The notes beneath the pieces are model-generated. The model ran no database searches, was not told the origin of the DNA, and saw nothing but the letters and a program-made list of their open reading frames with translations. A DNA stretch of 48,061 bases from Fimbriiglobus sp. (GTDB taxonomy: Bacteria; Planctomycetota; Planctomycetia; Gemmatales; Gemmataceae): positions 1 through 48,061 of the forward strand of contig JANYHV010000206.1 of the NCBI GenBank assembly GCA_025362195.1. Reading direction: 5' to 3'. The translations under genes were made by a program, and so were the position numbers. Shown piece after piece: positions 32,736-41,174 of the stretch (within the stretch, counting starts at the first letter, position 1; the number at the start of each line of letters is the position of its first letter).

Positions 32736-32805
32736 GTCCTAGCCGCGGTTGGAACTACCAACACGCGGTGCCACGCGGGTTCGCGGCCGGTCGTCGCCGC
32801 GCGGC

Positions 32806-35271
32806 TCACTGGTTGAACAGGAAGGCTTTGCTGTTCAGGAGTGCCCAGAGGATGTTTTCGTAGGCGACTTTCTTCGCTTTCTCGTGCTTGGCGAGGTGCT
32901 CCAGGGCCAGCGTCCGTTGCTCCGGCGACGGGGCCTTGCCGACGGCCAGCAGGAAGAGTTCGTCGAGCTTCACCGCGTCGGGGCGGGGGTCGCGGCTCAG
33001 GCGGTCGGCGCGGCCGGCGGCGCGGCCGATCTTGTCCTGCACCTCCTGGCTGTTCAACAGGTGCAGGGTCATCGCCAGGCTCGCCTCGTTGACCCGCTCG
33101 CACTCGCACGCGCTGATCCGCTGCGGCCGGCCCAACACGTCGAGGAAGTACGACGCGAACGACTCGTCCGGGAGCATGATCGCCCGGCTCGGCGCGTTCT
33201 TGTCCTTCGGCAACCCGCTGAAGTCCGACGGGCTTTGCGTCACCTGGCAGACCGCGTCGAACACCACCTCGGCCGTCAACCGCTTCGGGTAGTACCGGGC
33301 GTAGCTCTGCTTGTCGCTCGTGTTGAACTCGTTCGGCGCGGAACTCAACTGGTACGTCTGGCTCTTGCAGATCGTGCGGATCAAGGCCTTCAGGCTGTAC
33401 TTGTTGGCGACCAGGTCGGCGGCCAGGGCGTCGAGCAGCGCGGGGTTCGACGGCGGGTTGGTGACCCGCATGTCGTCGAGCGGATCGACCACGCCGCGGC
33501 CGAAGAAGTGCGCCCAGTACCGGTTGGCCACGGCCTTGGCGAAGTACGGGTTCTTGGGGTCGGTCATCCAGTCGGCGAGGAGTTCGCGCGGGTCGTCGTC
33601 CCCGGCGATGACCTTCGGGTCGGCGTCGAGCGGCTTGGTCGGGGCGACCTTGCCGGTCCGCTTGTTCGACACGCTGCCGCTGGACTTGGTGTAGACGACG
33701 ATCGGCCGGGACTGCTGGTTCGGCACCTGCCGGCCGGGCGTCGTCACGTCCTTCTTGCCGACCCGGCCGAAGAACGCCGCTAAGCCCCAGTAGTCGTCCT
33801 GGGTCCACTTCTCGTACGGGTGGTGGTGGCACTGGGCGCACGCCAGCCGCTGGCCGAGGAAGACCTGGCTCACGTCGTCCACGAACTGCTCGGGCGTCGT
33901 CACCTCCTTGAACCAAACCGTCGGCGGGGACTTGGCCTCGTCGCCGATGGCGCAGACGATCTCGCGGGCGAACTCGTTGTACGGCTTGTCCGCCGCGACC
34001 GCCTCGCGGATCCAGGCGTGGAAGCTGAACGTGCCCGACGCCCGCTGGGCCTCGCCGCGCCGCTTGACGCGGAGCACGTCGGCCCACTTGTTGGCGAAGA
34101 AGTACGCGTACTCCGGGGTTTCGAGCAGTTTGTCAACGAGCTTGTCGCGCTTCGCCGGGTCCTTGTCGGCCGCGAACGCCATCACGACTTCGGCGGTCGG
34201 CAGCGTCCCGGTGATGTCGAGCGCGGCCCGGCGGACGTACTGCTCGTCCGTGCAAACCCCCGACGGCGCGATGTTCAGTTCGCGCCACTTCTTGGCGGTG
34301 AACGGATCGACGACGGTTTTGGGCGTGAAGGTGAACTCGACCGCGGTGCCCGGCCGGGGAACGACGGCCTGGAAAACGTTGACCAGGCCCGAGAAGCGGA
34401 CCATGACGGCCGCCTGCCCGGTGGTCGTGAGGGTGTTGACGAGGCCGGTCTCGCTCACCGTGGCGACCTCGGTCTCGTTGCTCTCGTACTGCGCCCGCCG
34501 GGTCACGTCCTCGACGCGGCCGTCCGAGTAGTGGGCGTGGACGGCGAGCTGTTGGCGGGCGCTGCGGTCGATGACGCGGGTCTCGGGGAACACCGTGACC
34601 TTGACGATCGTCGGGTCGGTCGGCAGGCCGTAGGGCGTGCCGGACGCGACCCAGCGGCGGAGCACCTTGTACTCTTCGCTGCCGACTTCGGTCTTCTTGC
34701 CGCCGCCGTGCGGGACTTGCCCGGTCGTCTTCAAGAGGAACAGCGACCGGTCCGGGGCCGAGGGCAGCATCCGCCGGCCGCGCGACTCCTTGACCAGCGT
34801 GGCGTAGTCGAGTTCCGGGTCGTACCCGAGGAGCGACAGGCGGAAGCCGTTCTGCCCCTGAATCTTGCCGTGGCAGCCGCCGCTGTTGCAGCTCAGCTTC
34901 GTCAAGATCGGCTCGACGGTGTTGGTGAAGTTGATCGGCTCGAAGGTCTCCAGCCCGGCGACGGTGACTGGCACCTTGACCGCCTTGCCCTGGAAGGTGG
35001 CGGTGACTTCCGTGCTGCCGTTGGCCAGCGGGAACACCCGGCCGGCGGCGTCGATGCGGACGACCTTGGGGTCGGCGACGGTGTACGCGACGGCGGCCGT
35101 GAGGTCGAGTTCGCGCGGCCCGTCGAGGCCGGTGACGAGCAACTGCGGGGCGTCGTCGCTGCCGCGGACGGCGATTTTGGCGGGGAACGGCACGAGGGCG
35201 GTGACGGCCGCCCGCAGGGGCGTCGTCAGGGTGGCCGCCGCGAGGGCGGCCACGAGGGCGAGAGAGCGCAT
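32806..35271 (-). CDS. DUF1549/DUF1553 domain protein with cytochrome-type motifs
   Basis: ATG at 35271 gives 821 residues with a signal peptide (MRSLALVAALAAATLTTPLRA); the track start at 35376 is too long. An Ig-like (BIG2-type) segment follows near residues 30-110 (VADPKVVRIDAAGRVFPLANG). CNSGGCHG near residue 130 is the planctomycete cytochrome-like motif, and LACAQCHHHPYEKW carries a CXXCH haem-binding motif. DUF1549 (NIAPSGVCTDEQYVRRAALDITGTLPT) and DUF1553 (DDPRELLADWMTDPKNPYFAKAVANRYW) regions follow, ending LLNSKAFLFNQ. This family is large in planctomycetes and often sits with sulfatases or glycan degradation genes. It should be exported; its reaction is unknown. Confidence 0.93.
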   Translation of the reverse strand: MRSLALVAALAAATLTTPLRAAVTALVPFPAKIAVRGSDDAPQLLVTGLDGPRELDLTAAVAYTVADPKVVRIDAAGRVFPLANGSTEVTATFQGKAVKVPVTVAGLETFEPINFTNTVEPILTKLSCNSGGCHGKIQGQNGFRLSLLGYDPELDYATLVKESRGRRMLPSAPDRSLFLLKTTGQVPHGGGKKTEVGSEEYKVLRRWVASGTPYGLPTDPTIVKVTVFPETRVIDRSARQQLAVHAHYSDGRVEDVTRRAQYESNETEVATVSETGLVNTLTTTGQAAVMVRFSGLVNVFQAVVPRPGTAVEFTFTPKTVVDPFTAKKWRELNIAPSGVCTDEQYVRRAALDITGTLPTAEVVMAFAADKDPAKRDKLVDKLLETPEYAYFFANKWADVLRVKRRGEAQRASGTFSFHAWIREAVAADKPYNEFAREIVCAIGDEAKSPPTVWFKEVTTPEQFVDDVSQVFLGQRLACAQCHHHPYEKWTQDDYWGLAAFFGRVGKKDVTTPGRQVPNQQSRPIVVYTKSSGSVSNKRTGKVAPTKPLDADPKVIAGDDDPRELLADWMTDPKNPYFAKAVANRYWAHFFGRGVVDPLDDMRVTNPPSNPALLDALAADLVANKYSLKALIRTICKSQTYQLSSAPNEFNTSDKQSYARYYPKRLTAEVVFDAVCQVTQSPSDFSGLPKDKNAPSRAIMLPDESFASYFLDVLGRPQRISACECERVNEASLAMTLHLLNSQEVQDKIGRAAGRADRLSRDPRPDAVKLDELFLLAVGKAPSPEQRTLALEHLAKHEKAKKVAYENILWALLNSKAFLFNQ

Positions 35272-35366
35272 CAAAAATCCCCAGAGAAGCGGGGGCACGG
35301 CGGGTAGGACTTGCAGTCTAACGCAAGCGCGCGGCGTTGTCGAAGGGAAATGCCGCGAAGTGCGTC

Positions 35367-35394
35367 GGCGAGCCAAGAGCGTCAGCGACTGGAG
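35367..35394 (+). repeat. 28-nt dispersed repeat, copy 2
   Basis: It differs from copy 1 by one base and faces the inverted copy at 36272-36299 across the NYN gene. Confidence 0.85.
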
Positions 35395-35404
35395 ATCAGC
35401 GACC

Positions 35405-35432
35405 GGCGAATCAGGTGCGTCAGCGACCGGAG
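35405..35432 (+). repeat. 28-nt repeat, diverged tandem copy
   Basis: It matches the 35367 copy at 23 of 28 positions, and both are followed by ATCAGCGA. Together they make a short tandem repeat with a 38-bp period. Confidence 0.7.
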
Positions 35433-35523
35433 ATCAGCGATACCGGGGAATTCCATTTGCAAATCGTCTCGACTAAAGGTAGCCCTGTATTAACTCCCTC
35501 GGCTGGCTCGTCCGGCCGAGTAA

Positions 35524-35553
35524 CGAAGCCGACTCCGCAAGGAGCCGGCTTCG
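35524..35553 (+). terminator. Hairpin upstream of the NYN gene
   Basis: A 13-bp stem with one mismatch around GCAA (CGAAGCCGACTCC / GGAGCCGGCTTCG) is followed by CCTGTTTC. It looks like a terminator or an mRNA leader hairpin 26 bp before the ATG; the T-run is short. Confidence 0.5.
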
Positions 35554-35579
35554 CCTGTTTCTTGGGCCATACTTCGCCC

Positions 35580-36212
35580 ATGAAAACCAACTTTTCCATC
35601 GACGGGTTCAACCTCTACTACGGCTCGCTCAAGGGCACGACTTTCCGCTGGCTCGACCTCGTCCAACTCTGCCAAAAGTGCTTCCCGGGCGACGAAGTCC
35701 ACCGCGTCCGGTACTTCACGGCCTGCGTGAAACCCACCCCGTCGAACCCGCTTCAAGCCGTGCGGCAGCAGGTCTACCTCCGGGCGCTGCGGACACTTCC
35801 GCCCGTCCAAATCCACCTGGGTAAATTCCTGATCAAGAAAGTCACCTTGCCGCTTTCAGCCCCCGTGCCGGGCGAGCCGGATAAGGCCGAAGTTATGCGA
35901 TCTGAGGAGAAAGGGTCCGACGTGAACCTGGCCAGTTACCTGTTGTTGGACGCCTTCGACGCCGACTTCCAGAAGGCCGTGGTGGTGACGAACGACTCGG
36001 ACTTGGTGACGCCCGTGAGGATCGTTCGAGAGCGGTTCGACAAACCCGTGGTCGTACTCTTCCCGTGCCGCCGGTCGCAAGACCCGAGCTACGACTTGAG
36101 CCAGGTCGCGTCGGCGTCGCCCCGCCTTCACGACTCGGAGTTGGCCGCGTCGCAGTTCCCGGCGGACATGCGCGACGCGAAAGGGCCGTTTCACAAGCCC
36201 CCGCAGTGGTAA
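35580..36212 (+). CDS. NYN (PIN-like) domain protein, candidate RNase
   Basis: The 210-residue protein from ATG 35580 has the layout of NYN-domain nucleases: FSIDGFNLYYG with the first acidic residue, EKGSDVNLASYLLLDAFD with the second acidic cluster, and AVVVTNDSDLVTPVRIV with the third Asp pair (NDSDL). These form the Mg-binding acidic centre shared by PIN-like RNases. The remaining part is a short C-terminal tail without a clear motif. NYN proteins act on RNA, sometimes in defence or RNA decay. The track ORF starting at 35337 extends through the repeats and is too long. The gene is bracketed by near-identical inverted 28-nt repeats, as if it were a cassette. Confidence 0.88.
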   Translation: MKTNFSIDGFNLYYGSLKGTTFRWLDLVQLCQKCFPGDEVHRVRYFTACVKPTPSNPLQAVRQQVYLRALRTLPPVQIHLGKFLIKKVTLPLSAPVPGEPDKAEVMRSEEKGSDVNLASYLLLDAFDADFQKAVVVTNDSDLVTPVRIVRERFDKPVVVLFPCRRSQDPSYDLSQVASASPRLHDSELAASQFPADMRDAKGPFHKPPQW

Positions 36213-36271
36213 TCGGCACCGGGCGTGAGTTCCCGACGCCGCGGACGCCCGGCAATTCACAGACGCACGGT

Positions 36272-36299
36272 CTCCAGTCGCTGACGCTCCTGGCTCGCC
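36272..36299 (-). repeat. 28-nt dispersed repeat, copy 3 (inverted)
   Basis: Read on the minus strand it is identical to the 28 bases at 10736-10763. It closes the pair of inverted repeats around the NYN gene. Confidence 0.88.
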
Positions 36300-36306
36300 G
36301 GCGCTT

Positions 36307-37044
36307 TCACCAGTACATCTGGTGCGTCGGCTTGATGACCAACTCGGGGACGTGGACCGACGGCGGCAGGTTGCACACGTACAGGATTGCGTCGGCCACG
36401 TCTTCGGGCCTCAGGATCGCGGCCCGGTGGGCGTCCGTCACGGCCGTCGGGCGGTGGGCCAGGATCGGCGTGTCGATCTCGCCGGGGCAGACGTTGCTCA
36501 CGCGGATGCCCGAGTCCTTTTCCTCGTTGGCCAGCACCAGGCCCATGCCGCCCATGCCGAACTTCGCGGCGACGTACGCGGCCCCGCCCAGGGGGTTGGC
36601 CCGCTTCCCGGCCACGCTAACGACGTTCACGATCACGCCGTCCTTGCGGTCCAGCATCTGCGGGAGTACGGCGTGCGTGCAGTAGAACGCGCCGTCCAGG
36701 TTGGCGCGGATCATCGCGTCCCACGTCTCGGGGGTGAGTTCGCGCATCGTCCGGGCCTTCAGGTTGGCCCCGGCGTTGTTGACGAGGATGTCCACCCGGC
36801 CGAACCGCGCGGTCGCGGCGGCGATCAGGGCCTGGCACTGGGCGGCGACGGACACGTCCGTCGGGAAACTGAGGAGCCGTCCGCCGCCGTCCAGGTCCCG
36901 TTCGGCGGCGGCGAGCTTGGCCGCGTCCCGGCCGGCGATGGCCACGTTGGCCCCGGCGGCCAGGAACGCCCGGGCCGTGGCCAGGCCGACGCCCGACCCG
37001 CCGCCGGTGACGACCGCCGTTTTCCCGCTCAGTCTGGTGAACAT
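36307..37044 (-). CDS. SDR-family oxidoreductase
   Basis: The 245-residue product from ATG 37044 is a classical short-chain dehydrogenase. It has the cofactor motif TGGGSGVGLATA, the NNAGA strand (LVNNAGANLKA), Asn in RANLDGAF, the catalytic Ser in VNVVSVAGKR, and YVAAKFGMGGM with the Tyr and Lys of the active site. The motif AGRD after strand 2 suggests NADP preference, which is an inference. The C-terminal CPGEIDTPI and a conserved substrate loop follow. The substrate is unknown. The track start at 37095 is longer and less likely. It is divergent from prfB with 95 bp between. Confidence 0.9.
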   Translation of the reverse strand: MFTRLSGKTAVVTGGGSGVGLATARAFLAAGANVAIAGRDAAKLAAAERDLDGGGRLLSFPTDVSVAAQCQALIAAATARFGRVDILVNNAGANLKARTMRELTPETWDAMIRANLDGAFYCTHAVLPQMLDRKDGVIVNVVSVAGKRANPLGGAAYVAAKFGMGGMGLVLANEEKDSGIRVSNVCPGEIDTPILAHRPTAVTDAHRAAILRPEDVADAILYVCNLPPSVHVPELVIKPTHQMYW

Positions 37045-37139
37045 CGGTTGACCCCGCCCCGCTTTGTCGAATAATGCCGGATGCCGCCGGGTCATGGTAC
37101 GGCCCGGCGTCCCGACCGCACCGAACCGAAGGATTGACG

Positions 37140-38256
37140 ATGAACAGCGACCTGCGCCGCCGGACCGAAGACCTCACCGCCAGGCTGGCCCAACTCCGGG
37201 GGTCACTTTGACTCGGACGGCAAAACCTTAGCCCGCGACCAACTCGACGCCAAGCAGGGCGAACCCGGCTTCTGGGACAACCAGGAGCGGGCGAAATCGA
37301 CCATCACGCAAATCAAGCAGTTGAACGCCATTTTGAAGCCCTACGAGGGGCTGAAGCGGGCCGAGGCCGACCTCGCCGCGATGGCCGAACTGGCCGCCGA
37401 GGACGCCTCGTTCGAGGCCGAAATCGAGCCGGTCCTGGCCGCGGCCGAGCAGGACCTGAACGCCTTCGAGTTGAAGGCCATGATGTCCGGCAAGCAGGAC
37501 GGCGCGAACGCCGTCGTCACGATCAAGCCGGGCGCGGGCGGGACCGAGGCGTGCGACTGGACGGCCATGCTGTACCGCATGTACGTCCGGTGGGCGCAGG
37601 CGCACGGGTTCAAGATCGAGGACGTGGACGAAGAAGCCAACATCGAAGCCGGTTTGCAGTACGTGACGTTTAAGTTGGTCGGCGAGTACGCCTACGGGTA
37701 CATGCAGAGCGAGATCGGCGTCCACCGGCTCGTCCGCATCAGCCCGTTCGGCGACGGGGGCACCCGCCAGACGAGCTTCGCGGCCGTGGACGTGATGCCC
37801 GAACTCGACGACACCATCGTCATCGAGGTGAACGAAAAAGAACTCATCATGCAGACCTTCTGCTCCGGCGGCCCCGGCGGCCAGCACCAGAACAAAACCC
37901 AGTCCGGCGTCCGGCTCATCCACAAGTCCGGCGTCCGCGGCGAGAGCCGGACCGAGCGCAGCCAGCCCAAGAACTACAACAACGCCCTCGCGCTGTTGAA
38001 GTCCCGGTTGTACGCCATCGAGGAGCAGAAGCGCCTCGGGGACATCGCCAACCGGTACGACGCGAAGGGCGAAATCGCCTTCGGCAGCCAGATCCGCAGC
38101 TACGTCATGCAGCCGTACACGCTGGTCCGGGACGAGCGCGAGGGGGTCGAAGTCAAGTCCCCGGCGATCATGGCCACCCTGGACGGCGACCTGGACGAGT
38201 TCATGCAGGCGTACTTGCGGCACAAGACGGCGAAGCTGAACAAGGTCAAAAAGTAA
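37140..38256 (+). CDS. prfB: Peptide chain release factor 2 with programmed +1 frameshift
   Basis: RF2 reads UGA and UAA stop codons and releases the finished protein. The ORF track shows only the downstream part from 37321. The true start is ATG 37140 with AAGGA 6-7 bp upstream. Twenty-three codons are read, ending in CTT, and the next codon is an in-frame TGA (37209-37211). A +1 shift at CTT-TGA continues at GAC (37210) for 348 codons, giving about 371 residues, the normal RF2 length. The stop-recognition tripeptide SPF is in RISPFGDGGTRQ, and the GGQ peptide-release motif is in SGGPGGQHQNKT. The arrangement is the autoregulatory site known from other bacteria: when RF2 is scarce, ribosomes pause at UGA and shift. 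Confidence 0.97.
37197..37212 (+). promoter_or_regulatory. prfB: prfB programmed frameshift site
   Basis: CGG GGG TCA CTT TGA C: an SD-like CGGGGGT lies at the same distance before CTT-TGA-C as the AGGGGGT of E. coli prfB. The slip site and the stop match the known site exactly. Confidence 0.95.
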
Positions 38257-38269
38257 CCGCCCCGGTCGC

Positions 38270-38291
38270 GTGCCCCCGGCAACGGGGGCAC
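38270..38291 (+). terminator. Hairpin after prfB
   Basis: A perfect 8-bp stem (GTGCCCCC / GGGGGCAC) with a 6-nt loop lies 13 bp after the prfB stop. No T-run follows, so it may be a weak terminator or 3' stabilising hairpin. Confidence 0.45.
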
Positions 38292-38318
38292 CGGCCTCGC
38301 CCGACCCGGAGACCCGCG

Positions 38319-39161
38319 ATGGCCGAAGACACCCCGCTCCGCGACGAGGATTTCGACGACGACAAGGACCGGCCGCGCCGCCGCCGGCGACCCCGGGACG
38401 ACGACGACGATGCCGACGACCGGCCGCGCAAGAAGGCGGGCGGGTCGAACACGGGCGTGATCGTCGGGATCGTGATCGGCGTGCTCGCGCTGACGATGTG
38501 CGCCTGCGTGCCGGTCATGATCGGCCTGTTGTTGCCGGCGGTGCAGAAAGTCCGCGAGTCGGCGGCCCGAATGAGCAGCCAGAACAACATGAAGGTGATC
38601 GGCCTGGCGATGCACAACCAGGAGTCGGCCACGGGGTCGTTCCAGGGGCCGTTCGCCCCGGGCGCGACCAACCAGGACCACAGCTTCCGCGTCGGCCTGT
38701 TGCCGTTCATGGAGCAGGACGGGCTGTACCGGCAAATCGACCTGACGCAGCCGTGGGACGGCGTCAAGAATGCGCCGCTCACGAGTACGTCGATCAAGGA
38801 CTTCCTCGACCCGGCCAACCCCGCCTCGGTCGGCACGGCGACCCCGTACCGAATGTTCGTCGGCCCCGGGGCGATGTTCGACGGCACGGCCAAGATGCCG
38901 TCGGTGACGAGTATCACGGACGGCATGTCGAACACGATCATGGCCGTGGCGGCGACGCAAACGGTGCCGTGGGCCAAGCCGCAAGAACTGCCCTACGGCC
39001 CCGGCATCGCCCTCCCGCCGCTGGGCAGCACGCCGGCGGCCGACGGGTTCAACGCCCTGATGGCCGACGGCTCGGTCCGGTACATCCGCAAAACGATCCC
39101 GACCGCCGACCTGCGCAGCCTGATCGAAAAAGCCGACGGCCGTGTGGTCAACATCCCGTAG
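38319..39161 (+). CDS. DUF1559-type protein with a charged cytoplasmic tail
   Basis: The 280-residue product has an unusual N-terminus: about 45 residues of mixed acid and Arg runs (EDFDDDKDRPRRRRRPRDDD), then one long hydrophobic helix (GVIVGIVIGVLALTMCACVPVMIGLLLPA) joined to VQKVRESAARMSSQNNMKVIGLAMHNQES, the DUF1559 core. It ends in MADGSVRYIRKTI, the usual C-terminal motif (xxDGSVRFI). It lacks the prepilin-type GFTLIE signal, so it should stay anchored by its helix with the tail inside the cell. The start at ATG 38319 lies 62 bp after prfB. Confidence 0.9.
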   Translation: MAEDTPLRDEDFDDDKDRPRRRRRPRDDDDDADDRPRKKAGGSNTGVIVGIVIGVLALTMCACVPVMIGLLLPAVQKVRESAARMSSQNNMKVIGLAMHNQESATGSFQGPFAPGATNQDHSFRVGLLPFMEQDGLYRQIDLTQPWDGVKNAPLTSTSIKDFLDPANPASVGTATPYRMFVGPGAMFDGTAKMPSVTSITDGMSNTIMAVAATQTVPWAKPQELPYGPGIALPPLGSTPAADGFNALMADGSVRYIRKTIPTADLRSLIEKADGRVVNIP

Positions 39162-39208
39162 TCGGGAATTGCGGATTGCGGAGTGGGGATTGCGAATTTC
39201 CAGCGGCA

Positions 39209-39865
39209 TTACGCCGGCGTGCCGGGGGCGAGGCCGGGGAGGCGTTCGCGGAAGAAGGTCAGGGGCAGGCCGGCCGGCTGGTGGGTGTACTGCAGGCGGA
39301 CGCACGGCACTCCCGCGAGAGCCTCGCGGAGTTCCCAGGCTTCGCTGGAGGTCAACTCGCTCAGGTCGGTGATCGACACCTCGGCCACCGGCTGGCGGGC
39401 GCACACCGCCGGGCCGTGGGCGCGCCAATCGACCGCCGGGCAGCGGACGACCTCGACGAACCCGCGGCGGAAGTTGCACTCGGCCGGACTCGTCAGCATC
39501 AGCCCGGCCATCGCCGAACTCGCGTCCCGGACTTGCAGGCGCATCAGTTGCGGGCAGGCTTCGAGCGTCCAGAGCAGGCGGTTCACGTGGAACGGCGTGA
39601 GCAGGCGGCGCTCCAGCCGGGCCAGGCGCGAGAAGTCGGCGTCGGCCGGGGTCAGGCGGGCGAGGTCGCACTGCACGCGGATCAACTCGGCCCGGGCCGC
39701 CCACGACTCCTCACCGGTCGCCCCGACGCCCGGCACGGTCGCCCCGAACGTGGCCGCGTTCTCGTCCAGCCAGTCGGCCGCGACGAGCCGGGGCAAGTCG
39801 TCGGCCGGGGCCGCAACGATCGTCCGCAGCAGGGCTTCCCAGTCGTCGTGCAGGGCGGTACTCAC
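39209..39865 (-). CDS. TIGR02996-domain protein
   Basis: The true start is GTG 39865, overlapping the stop of the preceding gene (GTGA), so the 218-residue product is translationally coupled to it; the track start is too long. Residues 6-35 (DDWEALLRTIVAAPADDLPRLVAADWLDEN) carry the TIGR02996 repeat-companion motif, a domain highly expanded in Gemmata and relatives. The rest has scattered leucines and LQVRDASSAMAGLML, reminiscent of weak leucine-rich repeats that often follow this domain. Its role is unknown. Confidence 0.88.
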   Translation of the reverse strand: MSTALHDDWEALLRTIVAAPADDLPRLVAADWLDENAATFGATVPGVGATGEESWAARAELIRVQCDLARLTPADADFSRLARLERRLLTPFHVNRLLWTLEACPQLMRLQVRDASSAMAGLMLTSPAECNFRRGFVEVVRCPAVDWRAHGPAVCARQPVAEVSITDLSELTSSEAWELREALAGVPCVRLQYTHQPAGLPLTFFRERLPGLAPGTPA

Positions 39866-40608
39866 TCGGCGGCGTCCAGCCGGTAGCCCCGCGAATTGCC
39901 GTTGTACGCCGACGACACGACGGCCCGGCTCTCGGTCCCGGCGTACTCGCGGAACTCGCTCGGCAGGACCGTCACGCGGACGACGCTCCGCAGCCCCGGC
40001 TTGACCAGCCCGGCGTGGACGGCGGCCGTGCCCAGGTGGCTGTCCAGGGTGTACGGGTTGCCGCCCCACAAGGCCCCGTCGGTCCGGCCGACGACCTCGT
40101 ACAGGAAGGTCCGGCCGTCCACGTCGCTCGACAGGTCGGACAGGTGCCCGGGGTCGGGGCGGATGCCGAGCAGGTCGGCCCGCAAGTGCCGCAGGTTGGC
40201 CCGCACGGCCAGCGCCTCGTCGAGCTTGCCCAGCCGGGTGTACGACTCCTGAACCGCGCGCAGGCCGTCGAACAGGCCGTGCAGGGTCGGGGCGAGTTCG
40301 CGGGTGGCGGCGATTTCGAGGTCGCGGACCTCGTCCTCGGCCCGCCGGCGGATCGCCCGCGCCTCGTCCTCGGCGGCGGCCCGCACCCGGTCGCCCCGGG
40401 TCACCAGGGTCTCGCGGACGGTCCGGGCGGCCGTCTCGGCCTCGGCGATGAGGGCGCGGGCCTCGGGCGGCAGGTCGTCGTCCGAAGCGTACAGGGAGGC
40501 TTCGCGGTCGGTGTCGGTCGTCACGGGCGCAGACCCTCCGGGGTACGGGCGGGACTCCCCCAGGTTTCGTGCCGCCTCGCCGAGGAGGCCGATGAGCGTT
40601 TCGAACAT
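39862..40608 (-). CDS. LCCL-domain protein with coiled coil
   Basis: ATG at 40608 gives 248 residues; the track start at 40749 is longer. Residues about 45-135 are helical and Ala/Arg/Glu-rich (EARALIAEAETAARTVRET), a probable coiled coil. The C-terminal 85 residues (GALWGGNPYTLDSHLGTAAVHAG, VVRVTVLPSEFREY, VVSSAYN) match the LCCL fold: G-x-Y-x-x-x-S...AAVHAG followed by a strand and a small loop. LCCL domains bind ligands or lipids and are often extracellular, but no signal peptide is visible here. It is followed by a TIGR02996 protein that overlaps its stop codon. Confidence 0.82.
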   Translation of the reverse strand: MFETLIGLLGEAARNLGESRPYPGGSAPVTTDTDREASLYASDDDLPPEARALIAEAETAARTVRETLVTRGDRVRAAAEDEARAIRRRAEDEVRDLEIAATRELAPTLHGLFDGLRAVQESYTRLGKLDEALAVRANLRHLRADLLGIRPDPGHLSDLSSDVDGRTFLYEVVGRTDGALWGGNPYTLDSHLGTAAVHAGLVKPGLRSVVRVTVLPSEFREYAGTESRAVVSSAYNGNSRGYRLDAAE

Positions 40609-40696
40609 GGCACGCCCGGGGGTCCGCGGTGATAGAATGAGTTCAGCGACGGTCAACCAGGTTGGCCGCCGCGAAACAGTCCCGTAGGGCGTACCC

Positions 40697-41134
40697 ATGA
40701 CTCCGGAAACTCGTCCCCCCACTGTCGCCGACAATCTTGCATTTGGCAAGGGGGTTGTGCTGTACGACGGCGATTGCGGGTTCTGTCAGCAGTCCGTCCG
40801 CCTCCTCAAGGGCCTCGACTGGTTCCGCACCCTGCACTTCCAGAGTGCCCGGGACGTGGCCAACCTGCCGGCCAGTGACGTGCCCCTGGACGCGGGCAAA
40901 ATGCTCGACGAGATGCACGTCCTGACCCCCGACCGGGGCACGGCCCACGCCGGGTTCGCCGCCTTCCGGTGGATCGCCTGGCGGCTCCCCCTGACGGCCC
41001 CGCTCGCGCCCTTGATGTACCTCCCAGGTGTCCTGTGGGCCGGCACCCGCGCCTACCGGTGGGTCGCCCGCAACCGCTTCAACCTCGTCCCGTGCGCGAA
41101 CAACGCCTGCGCCGTCCCGCTGGCCAAGAAGTAG
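40697..41134 (+). CDS. Thiol-disulfide oxidoreductase of the DCC family (DUF393)
   Basis: The 145-residue product has the family signature VLYDGDCGFCQQSVRLLKGLDW with Cys-Gly-Phe-Cys as the redox pair in a thioredoxin-like active site, then LHFQSARD. Residues 80-120 hold an amphipathic helix and a hydrophobic segment. Two further Cys residues near the C-terminus (PCANNACAVPLAKK) are typical of the family. It probably exchanges disulfides in the cytoplasm. The ATG at 40697 follows a TAGAAT -10-like box at 40633. Palindromic element copy 5 lies 40 bp beyond the stop. Confidence 0.9.
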   Translation: MTPETRPPTVADNLAFGKGVVLYDGDCGFCQQSVRLLKGLDWFRTLHFQSARDVANLPASDVPLDAGKMLDEMHVLTPDRGTAHAGFAAFRWIAWRLPLTAPLAPLMYLPGVLWAGTRAYRWVARNRFNLVPCANNACAVPLAKK

Positions 41135-41174
41135 AGCGGGGCGTGTCGTTGATCCCGTCGAACGCCAGGTTTTC

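Larger units (their letters stand above)
35272..35579. other. Intergenic region with repeats and a hairpin (308 bp)
   Basis: No protein gene is supported here. It holds two tandem copies of the 28-nt repeat (35367-35394 and 35405-35432, period 38), then a hairpin at 35524-35553 before the NYN gene. The promoter of the DUF1553 gene (minus strand) should also be near its 35271 start. Confidence 0.6.

Noticed and set aside
37321-38256. prfB as a 311-residue protein starting at 37321
   Set aside because: The family N-terminus is coded upstream through the frameshift site; starting at 37321 would remove domain 1.
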